From NCBI GenBank assembly GCA_030597965.1, contig JAUVQU010000159.1, forward strand, positions 1-5,607: 5,607 bases of DNA, written 5' to 3'. Position 1 is the stretch's first letter, and every line of letters starts with the position of its first letter. Shown here in pieces: positions 1 through 5,371 of the stretch. Under the pieces are notes generated by a model. The model ran no database searches. It had not been told where the DNA came from and saw only the letters and a program-made list of their open reading frames with translations. Made by a program: the position numbers and the translations under genes. The DNA comes from Cellvibrionaceae bacterium (GTDB lineage: Bacteria; Pseudomonadota; Gammaproteobacteria; Pseudomonadales; Cellvibrionaceae).

Positions 1-473
1 CCCCAATGGACAGCGATGGCGACGGCGTAAATGACGCTGATGATGCATGTCCGGATACAGCTGATTTCTTAGCAGTGGATGCAGAGGGTTGCCCTCAGAC
101 CGCTGAAAAAGAAGTAGCGGTTGAATTGGAAGTTCTGTTTGACAATAACAGCAGTGTTGTTAAATCCGATTACACGGGTGACATCGAGCGCGTTGCTAGC
201 TTCATGAAAGAGTACGGTGATTCAGCGGTAGAGATTCAGGGTCACACCGATTCTCGTGGTGCTGATGAATATAACCAATCCTTATCTCAGTCACGTGCTG
301 ATGCAGTTGCTGCAGTGTTGGTTGAAAACGGTGTAAGTTCAGATCGTGTAACTTCTAAAGGTTATGGTGAATCTCAGCCTAGAGCGAATAACGATACAGC
401 TGAAGGCCAAGCTCAGAACCGTCGCGTTATCGCAGATATTGCTCAGAAAATTAGTGTTCAAGTTAAGCGTTAA
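1..473 (+). CDS. OmpA-family outer-membrane protein with TSP3 repeat, C-terminal part (5' end outside window)
   Basis: The reading frame is open from the left edge (first whole codon at 3), so the N-terminus, signal peptide and any beta-barrel lie outside the window. The ATG at 6 is almost certainly internal. Counting from that Met, residues 2-16 form an acidic calcium-binding thrombospondin type 3 repeat ending in DACP, followed by a second cysteine motif EGCP at 27-30. Residues about 40-146 are an OmpA-like peptidoglycan-binding domain with the signature GHTDSRG (79-85). Asp82 and Arg97 have the spacing of the two E. coli OmpA residues (Asp271, Arg286) that hold diaminopimelate. The family anchors the outer membrane to the cell wall, and the TSP3 segment is the usual linker in OprF-like proteins. 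The frame ends in TAA followed by a strong terminator, so this is the last gene of its transcript. The domain call is firm; the barrel type cannot be seen. Confidence 0.93.
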   Translation, partial: PMDSDGDGVNDADDACPDTADFLAVDAEGCPQTAEKEVAVELEVLFDNNSSVVKSDYTGDIERVASFMKEYGDSAVEIQGHTDSRGADEYNQSLSQSRADAVAAVLVENGVSSDRVTSKGYGESQPRANNDTAEGQAQNRRVIADIAQKISVQVKR

Positions 474-491
474 TCTTTTAGCGTAAGATAT

Positions 492-520
492 AAACGGCAG
501 CTTCGGCTGCCGTTTTTTTT
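492..520 (+). terminator. Rho-independent terminator of the OmpA-family gene
   Basis: A perfect 10-bp stem (492-501 with 506-515) closes a TTCG loop flanked by C and G, the very stable cUUCGg tetraloop in RNA. It runs straight into eight T residues (513-520). It starts 19 bp after the OmpA stop codon and separates that gene from elbB. Confidence 0.95.
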
Positions 521-533
521 GCCCGCAAGAAAA

Positions 534-561
534 TTGACAATACCAATAAATAAGCTATTTA
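534..561 (+). promoter_or_regulatory. Candidate sigma-70 promoter of elbB
   Basis: A perfect -35 hexamer TTGACA (534-539) is followed after 16 bp by TATTTA (556-561), which matches four of six -10 positions. A better -10 hexamer, TAGAAT (560-565), lies at a 20-bp spacing, which is too long for normal use. The site falls between the OmpA terminator and the elbB ribosome binding site AGAAAGG (571-577), where an elbB promoter is expected. This is pattern evidence only. Confidence 0.5.
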
Positions 562-585
562 GAATTTTGTAGAAAGGTTCGTGTT

Positions 586-1278
586 ATGTCAGAAAATGAA
601 AATATTTCAGGAGCGGACGCGGCGGGTAAAAAAGTCGCCGTTATCCTATCGGGTTGTGGTGTCTATGATGGTTCGGAAATCTATGAGGCCGTAATCACAT
701 TATTGTGTCTCGATCAAAACAAGGCACAAGTGCAATGCTTTGCGCCCAATGTTGATCAACTGCATGTGGTTAATCATTTGACCGGGCAAGTAGCAGAGGG
801 TGAAAGCCGCAATGTGTTGGTAGAAGCTGCGCGTATCGCACGTGGCGAAGTGCAGGAATTATCAAGCGCTAATGCGGATGACTTTGACGCATTAATTATT
901 CCCGGCGGTTTCGGCGCCGCCAAAAACCTGTCGGACTTTGCGATTAAGGGTGCAGGCCTAACGGTTAACCCTGAAGTCTTAGCGTTAACCAAGGCTATGC
1001 ATAAAGCGGCTAAGCCGGTGGGTTTGGTTTGTATTGCTCCGGTGATGTCGGCGGCTATCTTTGGTGAAGGTGTGGAATGTACCATTGGCAATGACCCAGA
1101 TACGGCGGCCGCAATTGGTGAGACCGGAGGTGTGCATGTGGATACAAACGTGCAAGAAATCCATGTGGATGAAGATAATAAGTTAGTTACAACGTCGGCT
1201 TATATGCTGGCGGGGCGAGTGAGTGATGCGGCTATGGGTATTGGTAAGTTGGTGAGTAAGGTGCTCGAACTGGCTTAA
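586..1278 (+). CDS. elbB: Glyoxalase ElbB (DJ-1/PfpI superfamily)
   Basis: The product is 230 aa and can be recognised along its whole length as ElbB (E. coli about 217 aa), a cytosolic DJ-1/PfpI-fold enzyme. E. coli ElbB is reported to convert glyoxal to glycolate and may act as a protein deglycase; an older name ties it to isoprenoid biosynthesis. Visible hallmarks are VILSGCGVYDGSEI (19-32), VNHLTG (62-67), ARIARGE (82-88), the PGGFGAAKNLS loop (106-116) and the nucleophile-elbow segment GLVCIAP with candidate catalytic Cys149. VDEDNKLVTT and AYMLA appear near the C-terminus. The start at 586 has an AGAAAGG ribosome binding site 8 nt upstream and gives a polar N-terminal extension of about 14 residues relative to E. 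coli. The gene stands alone, between a terminator and the converging yheS gene. Family identity is very sure; the physiological substrate is less so. Confidence 0.95.
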   Translation: MSENENISGADAAGKKVAVILSGCGVYDGSEIYEAVITLLCLDQNKAQVQCFAPNVDQLHVVNHLTGQVAEGESRNVLVEAARIARGEVQELSSANADDFDALIIPGGFGAAKNLSDFAIKGAGLTVNPEVLALTKAMHKAAKPVGLVCIAPVMSAAIFGEGVECTIGNDPDTAAAIGETGGVHVDTNVQEIHVDEDNKLVTTSAYMLAGRVSDAAMGIGKLVSKVLELA

Positions 1279-1347
1279 TGATTACTATTTACTGTAGATA
1301 CAAAGGCGGTCATTGTAGTTTTTGCGGTGGCTGCAGCCCAGTCGACG

Positions 1348-3261
1348 TCAGCCTTCGATATTATTAATCTCAGCTTCTAGAATTTCATATTCTTCACTTA
1401 ACTCCATCCATTCTTCTTCAATTACTTCCAGTGCTTGTTTTGCGCTGGCTTGTTGTCTGAGCAGAGATTGCATCCGTTCCGCATTGTCATTTTCGTACAG
1501 AGTGGGATCGGTCAGTTGTGTTTCGACAGTACCGAGCTCTTCTTGCCGCTTTTCTACTTTACGCTCGGCCGATTGTAATTTTTTACGCAGAGGCTGTAGC
1601 TTTTTACGTTGCTGAGCGGTCTTCTGGCGAAGTGATTTACGATCTGTTTTATCTGCATCGCCAGAGCTTGGTTGACGGGTTTTCTGTTGTGTCGCTCGCT
1701 GGTTCAACCATTGATGATAGTCTTCAATGTCACCATCAAACAGGTCAACAACGCCATCGGCCACCAAATAAAAGTCATCCACTGTATTACGCAGTAAATG
1801 CCGGTCATGCGAGATCACCACGACAGCGCCCGGGTAGGTTTGTAGTGCGATAGTGAGAGCTTCTCGCATATCAAGATCTAAGTGATTGGTCGGTTCGTCA
1901 AGCAGTAACAGGTTTGGTTTTTTCCAGGCGATTAATGCGAGAGCGAGCCTCGCTTTTTCACCGCCAGAAAAAATTCCAATGGTTTCAAAGGCGCGGTCTC
2001 CGTGAAAACCAAAGCCACCTAAGAAGTTTCGAATTTCCTGTTCGCGCGCTGTTGGGCTGAGGCGTTGAATATGCAGTGCGGGGCTGGCCTGATCATCCAG
2101 AGACTCCAGCTGGTGTTGATTAAAGTATCCGATAGCGAGGTGTTCGCCGCCGGTACGCTGCCCATCAATAAGAGACAGCTCTCCGACCAGCGTTTTGACG
2201 AGCGTCGATTTACCCGCGCCATTGGGCCCCAGCAAACCGATACGACTGGTGGGCTCAATGCGTAAATTTACTTCAGTAAGAATGGCATTATGGTCATAGC
2301 CTAAGCGCGCATGGCTGATTTGTAATAATTGTTGTGACGTTTTGTCCGCGCAGGGGATGGTGAATTGAAACGGTGAATCAACGTGGGCCGGGGCAATTAC
2401 TTCTAATCGCTCCAAGGCTTTTAAGCGGCTTTGCGCCTGCTTGGCTTTAGTGGCCTTAGCGCGAAAACGATCAACGAAGCGTTCTATTTCAGCAACCTGT
2501 TTCTGTTGTTTTTCAAACATGGCCTGTTGCTGTGATAGTCGCTCTGCACGCTGCCGTTCAAACGCTGAATAGTTGCCGCTATAAAAATTGAGTCGTTGAT
2601 GCTCTATCTGCACCGTATGATTGATTGTGCTATCGAGAAAGTCCCGATCGTGGGAGATGATCAGTAAAGTGCCTTTGAATTGTTGCAGGCGTTGCTCAAG
2701 CCACCAGGTGGTGTCCATATCCAGGTGGTTGGTTGGCTCGTCCAGTAGCAGTAAATCCGCGGGGCACATCAAGGTGCGCGCCAGATTTAAACGAATACGC
2801 CAGCCGCCAGAAAAAGCATTGACGGGCCGCACGCCATCGTTGGCCGCAAAGCCCAAGCCGTGTAATAGCGCTTGGGCTCGGGCATCGGCGGTATAGCCAT
2901 CAATAGCTTCAAGTTGTGAATAAAGTTGCGCCAGTTGATCGCCGTCGGTTGTTGTGGCAATTTTATTCTGCAGATCACGCAGTTGTGCGTCGCCGTCGAG
3001 AACATAGTCAATAGCAATGCGATCGCTGTGATCAATTTCCTGCGCCATATGCGCAATGCGCCAGTCGCGGGGGATAATACAGTCGCCTTGATCGGGAGAC
3101 AGTTCACCGGTGAGAAGTTTAAAAAAGGTGGACTTACCCGTACCATTGGCCCCAATGAGACCGACTTTTTGGCCATCGTGCAATCGTAGGTTGGCACCTT
3201 CCAGCAGGATTTTGCTGCCGCGTTGTAAATTTAATGTTTGAATTGAAATCATGGCGCGCAT
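1348..3261 (-). CDS. yheS: ABC-F family ATPase, YheS type (ribosome-associated)
   Basis: The product is 637 aa from the chosen start, the same length as I recall for E. coli YheS, and has no membrane segments. It carries two ABC domains. Domain 1 has Walker A GANGTGKS (37-44), signature SGGWR (151-155), Walker B with catalytic Glu175 in DEPTNHLD, and switch His204. The interdomain linker follows (about 235-295), with the basic run RFRAKATKAKQAQSRLK that in ABC-F proteins reaches the ribosomal P-site tRNA. Domain 2 has GPNGAGKS (345-352), SGGEK (432-436), Glu456 and His485. A charged coiled-coil tail fills about 535-637. ABC-F proteins bind the ribosomal E site and relieve stalled translation; E. 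coli YheS has been linked to difficult nascent peptides. The ATG at 3261 has GAGG 8 nt upstream. The ATG at 3252 fits the conserved MI start equally well but lacks such a site. The gene is head-to-head with the DUF2390 gene. Confidence 0.95.
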   Translation of the reverse strand: MRAMISIQTLNLQRGSKILLEGANLRLHDGQKVGLIGANGTGKSTFFKLLTGELSPDQGDCIIPRDWRIAHMAQEIDHSDRIAIDYVLDGDAQLRDLQNKIATTTDGDQLAQLYSQLEAIDGYTADARAQALLHGLGFAANDGVRPVNAFSGGWRIRLNLARTLMCPADLLLLDEPTNHLDMDTTWWLEQRLQQFKGTLLIISHDRDFLDSTINHTVQIEHQRLNFYSGNYSAFERQRAERLSQQQAMFEKQQKQVAEIERFVDRFRAKATKAKQAQSRLKALERLEVIAPAHVDSPFQFTIPCADKTSQQLLQISHARLGYDHNAILTEVNLRIEPTSRIGLLGPNGAGKSTLVKTLVGELSLIDGQRTGGEHLAIGYFNQHQLESLDDQASPALHIQRLSPTAREQEIRNFLGGFGFHGDRAFETIGIFSGGEKARLALALIAWKKPNLLLLDEPTNHLDLDMREALTIALQTYPGAVVVISHDRHLLRNTVDDFYLVADGVVDLFDGDIEDYHQWLNQRATQQKTRQPSSGDADKTDRKSLRQKTAQQRKKLQPLRKKLQSAERKVEKRQEELGTVETQLTDPTLYENDNAERMQSLLRQQASAKQALEVIEEEWMELSEEYEILEAEINNIEG

Positions 3262-3269
3262 TCTATCAG

Positions 3270-3273
3270 CCTC
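3270..3273 (-). promoter_or_regulatory. Ribosome binding site deciding the yheS start
   Basis: On the minus strand GAGG lies 8 nt upstream of the ATG at 3261-3259 and 17 nt upstream of the ATG at 3252-3250. The spacing favours the upstream ATG. Homology alone would favour the downstream one, where the conserved ABC domain begins, and the two differ by only three residues. The longer open frame up to 3312 would run into the divergent DUF2390 gene and has no ribosome binding site support. Confidence 0.5.
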
Positions 3274-3295
3274 AGCCAGTGAATAGGCGATCAAA

Positions 3296-3766
3296 ATGAC
3301 AGGAACAGACAAGCAGGGATTGATCGACTTTGCCGTGACCGTTTATGGCGACTCGTGCATTGAGTCCCTGTGTTTGCGATTACAGGATGAATGTGGAGTG
3401 CACGTGAATGTTTTACTGTGGGCGGTTTGGCTTGATGTAAATAAGGTTTTATTTGATGAAAAATTATTGCTTGAAGGACAGAGGAGTGTTCGATGCCAAA
3501 ACCGATGCTGGGTAAAGCCGTTGCGGTTTGTTCGTCGAGCATTAACGCTTCCATGGCTTGGGACAAGAAAGAAGATTAAAGCATTAGAGTTGCGGGGGGA
3601 ATTTTGGCAATTACGTCGGTTGGAGAAAATTGGCACGACTCCTTATGGTCGAGATGAGTCGGCAGTGTCATACGCAGAACAATATTTGATGGCATTGGGT
3701 ATAGACGCCGAAATCATTAAGGAAACAATGAATTATTTTCGTGACGCTATTGGTGAGGGGCTGTGA
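3296..3766 (+). CDS. DUF2390 / TIGR02444 family protein of unknown function
   Basis: The product is 156 aa, without a signal peptide or obvious membrane helix, so probably cytosolic. I place it in the TIGR02444/DUF2390 family from its N-terminal pattern: residues 9-47 read as a helical segment with DFAVTVYGD, then ESLCLRLQDECG, then LLWAVWLD, as in Pseudomonas members. The middle is strongly basic (63-95, including RFVRRAL and TRKKIKALEL) and is followed by a charged helix to about 112. The C-terminal 40 residues are less typical. No catalytic motif is visible and the function is unknown. The start at 3296 is preceded by a weak AGG 8 nt upstream. It lies 34 bp from the yheS start on the other strand, so the two genes may share control. 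Family assignment is by eye and reasonably sure; role is unassigned. The basic patch would suit nucleic-acid or ribosome contact, but that is inference. Confidence 0.82.
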   Translation: MTGTDKQGLIDFAVTVYGDSCIESLCLRLQDECGVHVNVLLWAVWLDVNKVLFDEKLLLEGQRSVRCQNRCWVKPLRFVRRALTLPWLGTRKKIKALELRGEFWQLRRLEKIGTTPYGRDESAVSYAEQYLMALGIDAEIIKETMNYFRDAIGEGL

Positions 3767-3876
3767 TTTATGTAAGCTACGCTGAACAAAAAGACGATAC
3801 GCGGGTCTACAAATGGCGTTGGTCTTTGTCCTGTGAATCGCCAGGAATAATCGCTGGAGAAACAAGCAGGGGTTGA
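3763..3876 (+). CDS. Doubtful 37-codon ORF overlapping the DUF2390 stop
   Basis: A GTG at 3763 overlaps the TGA of the DUF2390 gene (3764-3766) and opens a 37-codon frame ending at TGA 3874-3876. A purine-rich run (GTGAGGGG, 3753-3760) lies just upstream, but its spacing to the GTG is short. The predicted peptide begins VIYVSYAEQ, is rich in charged residues and tryptophan, and matches no family I know. It contains the six residues VSYAEQ that also occur at 124-129 of the preceding protein, with 13 of 18 bases alike. It could be a translationally coupled small protein or a chance frame; chance is the more likely. Confidence 0.15.
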   Translation: MIYVSYAEQKDDTRVYKWRWSLSCESPGIIAGETSRG

Positions 3877-3895
3877 AACTGTCTGAGTTGACCCC
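3869..3895 (+). repeat. Imperfect inverted repeat (possible RNA hairpin)
   Basis: GGGGT (3869-3873) pairs with ACCCC (3891-3895), and AACT (3877-3880) pairs with AGTT (3886-3889). The internal loop is asymmetric and the terminal loop is GTCTG. No T-run follows, so it is not a standard terminator of the DUF2390 transcript. It lies about 90 bp upstream of the isomerase start and could be a leader structure, a protein site or chance. Confidence 0.35.
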
Positions 3896-3975
3896 CATAC
3901 CAATGTGATACAAACGATAACTGTAATTACGGGTGCAGATTTACTTAATAGTCTGTACTTATTTTGTGTTCTATT

Positions 3976-3980
3976 AGGAA
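3976..3980 (+). promoter_or_regulatory. Ribosome binding site of the FKBP isomerase gene
   Basis: AGGAA at 3976-3980 is followed by a short AT-rich spacer to the ATG at 3987. Together with the lipoprotein signal that begins directly at this Met, it fixes the start. Confidence 0.8.
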
Positions 3981-3986
3981 ATAATT

Positions 3987-4733
3987 ATGAATAAAAAGGT
4001 AATGGTAGGAGCCATAGCGGCGGTTGTTGCTTTCGGCTCTTTGATGGGCTGCCAGGAAGAAACGAAAGAGCTGAATCTGGAAAGTTCACAGGATCGCATC
4101 AGTTACACCATGGGTTATAACTTGGGTAAAAACTTTCAGCAGCAAGAAATTGAAGTGAATGTTGATACGCTTGCGGCGGCTATGCGTGATGCCTACTCCG
4201 ATGCTGAGCCTAAGCTGGGCGAAGAAGATATGCAGGCGGCAATGCAGACCTTACAGGACATACAGCAAGCCAAGATGGAAGCCATGCAAAAGACAATACA
4301 GACAGAGCGTGCAACTTTAGCTGAGGATAACCTCGTTGAAGGCCAGTCTTTTCTCGAAGAAAATGCACAGCGCGAAGGTGTTGTAGTGACCGAAAGTGGT
4401 CTGCAGTACAAGGTGATTACCGAAGGAGCAGGCGAGAAGCCTACCGCGGACAGTACAGTCGACGTTCATTATCGCGGTACGCTGATCAATGGCACTGTAT
4501 TCGACAGCTCTTACGATCGTAATGCATCGGTTCAGTTTGGTGTTACTCAGGTGATCCCTGGTTGGACTCAAGTCTTGCAGTTAATGCCTGAAGGCTCTAA
4601 ATGGCAGGTGTTTATCCCGTCTGATTTGGCCTACGGTTCTGGCGGAGCGGGTGCCGATATTGGCCCTAATGCAACATTGGTTTTCGATATTGAATTGGTG
4701 AGTGCCAATTTTGATCCGAACGCGGCAGAATAA
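3987..4733 (+). CDS. fkpA: FKBP-type peptidyl-prolyl cis-trans isomerase, lipoprotein (FkpA/Mip-like)
   Basis: The product is 248 aa. A lipoprotein signal (basic MNKK, hydrophobic core, lipobox LMGC) predicts lipidation at Cys22. The next residue is Gln rather than Asp, so sorting to the outer membrane is expected, facing the periplasm. Residues about 34-130 are the helical FKBP_N dimerisation domain (SYTMGYNLGKN near its start, then a long Gln- and Met-rich helix). Residues about 138-240 are the FKBP catalytic domain. Residues matching the FKBP12 active site are Tyr162, Phe172, Asp173, Phe184, Val189, Ile190, Trp193, Tyr216 and Phe233, so the enzyme should be active. It speeds proline isomerisation and acts as a chaperone for envelope proteins. 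The loop before the last strand reads DIGPNA where many bacterial members have IPPNA. The gene symbol is by family likeness; a Mip or Fkl name would fit as well. It ends in the terminator shared with rsd. Confidence 0.93.
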   Translation: MNKKVMVGAIAAVVAFGSLMGCQEETKELNLESSQDRISYTMGYNLGKNFQQQEIEVNVDTLAAAMRDAYSDAEPKLGEEDMQAAMQTLQDIQQAKMEAMQKTIQTERATLAEDNLVEGQSFLEENAQREGVVVTESGLQYKVITEGAGEKPTADSTVDVHYRGTLINGTVFDSSYDRNASVQFGVTQVIPGWTQVLQLMPEGSKWQVFIPSDLAYGSGGAGADIGPNATLVFDIELVSANFDPNAAE

Positions 4734-4740
4734 ACTAGCA

Positions 4741-4760
4741 GTGATCTCTTAGGCGATCAC
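4741..4760. repeat. Short inverted repeat beside the fkpA/rsd terminator
   Basis: GTGATC (4741-4746) pairs with GATCAC (4755-4760) across an 8-nt loop, beginning 8 bp after the isomerase stop codon. Its right arm shares one base with the left arm of the large terminator stem, and ATCACCAAT (4756-4764) recurs inverted at 4807-4815. In the plus-strand transcript it would form a first hairpin just before the terminator hairpin. Confidence 0.6.
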
Positions 4761-4797
4761 CAATAAAAAAGGGCGCTGATGCGCCCTTTTTTATTGG
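4760..4797. terminator. Bidirectional Rho-independent terminator between fkpA and rsd
   Basis: A perfect 17-bp inverted repeat (4760-4776 with 4781-4797) encloses the loop TGAT. The GC-rich inner part, GGGCGC with GCGCCC, is flanked by six A on the left and six T on the right, so it works as stem plus U-tract when read from either strand. It lies between two converging genes, 27 bp after the isomerase stop and 18 bp before the rsd stop, and should terminate both. Confidence 0.95.
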
Positions 4798-4814
4798 AAA
4801 AAATTAATTGGTGA

Positions 4815-5264
4815 TTATTCTTCCACCAGATTTTTGTGGGACAAGTGCAGTACCTCAATCATCCTATCTTCCGCTTCGAAGCGGTTGGCCAGCATTTCCC
4901 CGAGTTCAGATAATTCACTTTGAATGCTGGAGGTTGAAGTGGTTTCTAGATGGAGGTCATTAAAATCCAGTGCCTGCTGGGTCGATTGATCAATAATTTT
5001 AAACAGGCCGCCAGCTTCCTGCAGTGCCGCGTCGTCATCAAATTCACGGCCCTCTTTGACCAGCTGGTCGTACACCTCAAAGTGGCCGGCGGAAACGTAA
5101 TCCACAAGTAATTGACAGAGCTTCTGTAGTTCGTCAACGGGAGTATCCTGTTGCGGAATACTACAAAAATGGACGAGTAGATCCTGACGTTCCTGCAGCC
5201 AGCGATCGATGATGTCGCTGACACCGCCCCAGCGTTCCTTGGCCGATTCACAATGTTCTAGCAT
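4815..5264 (-). CDS. rsd: Rsd/AlgQ family anti-sigma-70 factor
   Basis: The product is 149 aa, near the usual 150-160 aa. It is an all-helical cytosolic regulator that binds region 4 of the housekeeping sigma factor RpoD and frees core RNA polymerase for alternative sigma factors; the Pseudomonas form AlgQ also affects alginate and virulence genes. Family marks are the N-terminal ERWGGVSDIIDRWLQERQDLL (10-30), DYVSAGHFEVYDQL in the middle (55-68, with the conserved His61 and Glu63), and RFEAEDRMIEVLH near the C-terminus (128-140). The ATG at 5264 has AGGAA 6 nt upstream. The gene faces fkpA and ends at the shared terminator. A hairpin lies in its probable leader. Rsd is typically raised at entry to stationary phase in E. 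coli; nothing in the sequence shows that directly here. The symbol algQ would be equally suitable. Confidence 0.94.
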   Translation of the reverse strand: MLEHCESAKERWGGVSDIIDRWLQERQDLLVHFCSIPQQDTPVDELQKLCQLLVDYVSAGHFEVYDQLVKEGREFDDDAALQEAGGLFKIIDQSTQQALDFNDLHLETTSTSSIQSELSELGEMLANRFEAEDRMIEVLHLSHKNLVEE

Positions 5265-5284
5265 GGCTTATTCCTGAGTTAGAA

Positions 5285-5301
5285 GCGCTTTAATTAAGCG
5301 C
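5285..5301. repeat. Perfect 6-bp inverted repeat upstream of rsd
   Basis: GCGCTT (5285-5290) and AAGCGC (5296-5301) are separated by TAATT. On the rsd strand it lies 9 bp before the AGGAA ribosome binding site (5271-5275), followed only by TTCT, so it is a poor terminator for the upstream LrgB-type gene. If transcription of rsd starts near 5310, the hairpin is inside the leader RNA. It could instead be an operator; no known motif is recognised. Confidence 0.5.
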
Positions 5302-5317
5302 GTTTTGTCTTATTAAC

Positions 5318-5347
5318 ATAATCGACCTTAAGGGGGTGCCAAGTCAA
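5318..5347 (-). promoter_or_regulatory. Candidate sigma-70 promoter of rsd
   Basis: On the minus strand TTGACT (5347-5342, five of six consensus bases) is followed after 18 bp by GATTAT (5323-5318, four of six). It lies in the 107-bp gap between the LrgB-type stop and the rsd start and would give a leader of roughly 45 nt. The -10 element is weak, so this is a modest call. rsd could also be read through from the upstream gene, since no strong terminator separates them. Confidence 0.35.
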
Positions 5348-5371
5348 CGGCAAGTAAATCTTTTTGGGTGT

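Larger units (their letters stand above)
3767..3986. other. 220-bp intergenic region between DUF2390 and fkpA-like genes
   Basis: No convincing gene lies here on either strand. It holds the doubtful small frame ending at 3876 and an imperfect hairpin at 3869-3895 (GGGGT with ACCCC, then AACT with AGTT inside, separated by a small internal loop). The last 60 bp before the isomerase gene are AT-rich. I found no consensus-quality sigma-70 promoter, though TTGACC (3888-3893) could be a -35 element. In P. aeruginosa the histone-like gene algP lies next to the corresponding FKBP gene, as I recall. Nothing resembling its Lys/Ala/Pro-rich repeats is present here. Confidence 0.5.

Noticed and set aside
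6..473. ATG at 6 as a true start of a small OmpA-domain protein
   Set aside because: The frame is open upstream and the Met lies right at the start of a TSP3 repeat, so it is internal to a longer protein.
774..1091. Open frame of 105 codons on the minus strand
   Set aside because: It lies wholly antisense within elbB, has no family likeness and no ribosome binding site; elbB is unmistakable.
1299..1323. Possible terminator between elbB and yheS (TACAA/TTGTA followed by TTTTT)
   Set aside because: The stem is only five AT-rich pairs with a 9-nt loop, too weak to call. The 69-bp gap shows no better hairpin.
2787..3197. Open frame of 136 codons on the minus strand, in another frame of yheS
   Set aside because: It overlaps the first ABC domain in a shifted frame; the yheS frame carries all the motifs.
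1348..3312. ABC transporter ATPase, with start at 3312
   Set aside because: Two fused ABC domains with the ABC-F linker and no membrane partner indicate a ribosome factor, not a transporter. The stretch from 3312 to 3262 overlaps the DUF2390 gene, lacks a ribosome binding site and is not part of the family.
3668..3913. Open frame of 81 codons on the minus strand across the DUF2390 3' end and intergenic region
   Set aside because: The product has no recognisable pattern, and it overlaps a supported gene antisense. It also has no ribosome binding site that I could see.
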